The position numbers were made by a program, and so were the translations under genes. Under the pieces are notes generated by a model that made no database searches, was not told where the DNA came from, and saw only the letters and a program-made list of their open reading frames with translations. From an uncultured Clostridia bacterium (GTDB lineage Bacteria > Bacillota > Clostridia > UBA1381): a stretch of 43,150 bases of DNA. Location of the stretch: the NCBI GenBank assembly GCA_944392335.1, contig CALXWJ010000034.1:1-43150 (forward strand). Reading direction: 5' to 3'. Shown piece after piece: positions 42,399 to 43,150 of the stretch; the first letter of the stretch is position 1; each line of letters opens with the position of its first letter.

Positions 42399-42427
42399 TT
42401 GATTTTTTTCTGCAAATGGCATATAAT
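42399..42427 (+). promoter_or_regulatory. Promoter of the toxin-antitoxin pair
   Basis: TTGATT (42399-42404), a 17-bp spacer and TATAAT (42422-42427) precede the antitoxin by 56 bp. AAAGGAG lies 9 nt before the ATG at 42483. Confidence 0.75.
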
Positions 42428-42482
42428 ATATATGTAAGAATTTCAGAAAATCAGAATATATGTTGTAAAGGAGTTGAATACA

Positions 42483-42749
42483 ATGCTTGCGGAAATCAGA
42501 GGACGCTCACAGATTACCATTCCGGCAGAGATTATCAAAAAGCTGGGCATATCGGAGGGCGATAAATTTGAAGTTATGGAAAAGGACGGCGGTATTTTTC
42601 TGTGTCCCGTTGTGGTGTACCCGAAAGACAAGCTCGCAAAAATAGCGAAACTGATCAAGGAGTCAGAGGCGGATGTGAAAGACCAAACTGCCTTTGAAAG
42701 CGTGGAAGATATGTTTGCGGATATGGGGATTGATATAGACAATGTATAA
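42483..42749 (+). CDS. AbrB/MazE-type antitoxin
   Basis: An 88-residue protein. The N-terminal 45 residues form a SpoVT-AbrB swapped-hairpin DNA-binding domain (MLAEIRGRSQITIPAEIIKK, then LGISEGDKFEVMEKDG). The acidic C-terminus (about 46-88) would wrap the toxin. A TTG at 42474 extends the frame by three codons but overlaps the ribosome site, so ATG at 42483 is chosen. The 3' end overlaps the toxin start by 8 nt, the usual coupling in type II systems. It should repress its own promoter. Confidence 0.87.
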   Translation: MLAEIRGRSQITIPAEIIKKLGISEGDKFEVMEKDGGIFLCPVVVYPKDKLAKIAKLIKESEADVKDQTAFESVEDMFADMGIDIDNV

Positions 42750-43005
42750 ATTAAAATATACAAAAGCCTTTCTAAAGGATTTGAAAAAGATGTCCCCGCC
42801 CGAACAAAAAGCCGTGGCGCAAAAGCTGAAAATACTGACCGAAAACCCGTTTTATCCATCACTTCGGACAAAGAAAGTACAGGGCTTAGACAATGTATTT
42901 GAAATGAGTGTCAATATGGACATACGGATATTATGGCGGTATGAAAACGGCGTGATTATCCTGCTTTTGGACGTCGGGCGCCATAAAGATATGTTAGGGA
43001 TTTAA
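42742..43005 (+). CDS. RelE/ParE-family toxin (YafQ-like)
   Basis: An 87-residue protein of the RelE/ParE fold: YKLKYTKAFLKDLKKMSP start, QKLKILTENPFYPSLRTKKV middle, and a C-terminal DIRILWRYENGVIILLLDVG followed by RHKDML. The final His-Lys/Asp segment is as in YafQ/RelE-type ribosome-dependent mRNA endonucleases; gyrase-directed ParE activity cannot be excluded. The ATG lies within the last codons of the antitoxin gene. The pair follows a truncated conjugative-element gene, consistent with an addiction module left by a mobile element. Confidence 0.87.
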   Translation: MYKLKYTKAFLKDLKKMSPPEQKAVAQKLKILTENPFYPSLRTKKVQGLDNVFEMSVNMDIRILWRYENGVIILLLDVGRHKDMLGI

Positions 43006-43118
43006 CAGATTTTAATCACAGTGAAAAATATTGGTTTTGTAAAGTTAAAATGAAAAAATAGCATAATGATTTCACGAAATTCCGCCGATTTTTGCCAAAT
43101 AGCTTTTAAATGCTCGAC

Positions 43119-43150
43119 TGAAATTTGTCAAGGGTAAAATGAACGTGCCA
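43119..43150 (+). mobile_element. Possible IS21-type terminus at the window edge
   Basis: The final 32 bp (starting TGAAATTTGTCAAGG and ending GAACGTGCCA) share an AAATTT...TCAA...TAAAA...GTGCCA arrangement with the inverted right end of the IS21-type element at 150-190. It would be the left end of another copy. The match is short and gapped, and the element body is outside the window. Confidence 0.3.

Overview
The window looks like chromosomal DNA from an anaerobic, Gram-positive Clostridia-type Firmicute. The evidence is low to moderate GC, strong AGGAGG-type ribosome binding sites, SLH-anchored surface proteins, copper-amine-oxidase-N-like 'stalk' domains, a YesN/YesM two-component pair, and IS21, group IIC intron and CD1107-type mobile-element remnants. 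The multi-domain SLH/CBM/SGNH proteins resemble those of plant-polysaccharide (pectin-type) specialists, but genus assignment is inference only. No rRNA, tRNA or CRISPR array was seen.

Layout. 1-834: the 3' end of an IS21-family element, inserted into the 5' part of a group IIC intron, which itself sits just behind a terminator hairpin. 839-4937: a minus-strand operon with a MerR-type regulator and two exported multi-flavodoxin proteins, preceded by a large palindrome and ended by that hairpin. 4957-5974: a LysR regulator with a tandem repeat upstream of its promoter. 6139-9969: nickel-pincer-cofactor (lar) maturation genes larB-larC-larE plus a PF03773 permease, with no larA. 10205-11952: a membrane-anchored stalk-DUF362 protein, with a good promoter, a dyad and a possible tiny peptide gene upstream. 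12086-30346: a six-gene minus-strand operon encoding a lipoprotein solute-binding protein and five very large exported proteins (two CBM/SGNH esterases, two right-handed beta-helix proteins, two SLH proteins, one of which is also an SGNH esterase). It is divergent from yesN/yesM (30648-33595), the probable sensor and regulator. 33674-36403: housekeeping genes (HAD phosphatase, truA, EamA exporter). 36404-39611: three copies of a structured, unrecognised repeat of about 110-140 bp among a stalk protein gene and a cluster of four small uncharacterised genes. 39635-41736: a xylose-isomerase-like TIM-barrel protein and a cytoplasmic SGNH hydrolase. 41780-43150: higher-GC mobile-element residue (5'-truncated CD1107 family gene, AbrB/RelE-like toxin-antitoxin pair) and, at the very edge, a sequence resembling an IS21 terminus.

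How the genes fit together. The central locus reads as a cell-surface glycan-foraging unit. YesM senses an extracellular ligand and YesN would activate the divergent operon. The SLH and CBM domains hold esterases and beta-helix enzymes at the wall, and the lipoprotein captures released sugars. The membrane permeases that normally accompany such a lipoprotein are absent. The flavodoxin operon and the stalk-DUF362 protein suggest an extracytoplasmic redox theme. The most worthwhile unknowns are the exported tandem-flavodoxin operon, the structured repeat family with its neighbouring small-protein cluster, and the lar maturation genes separated from any visible client enzyme.
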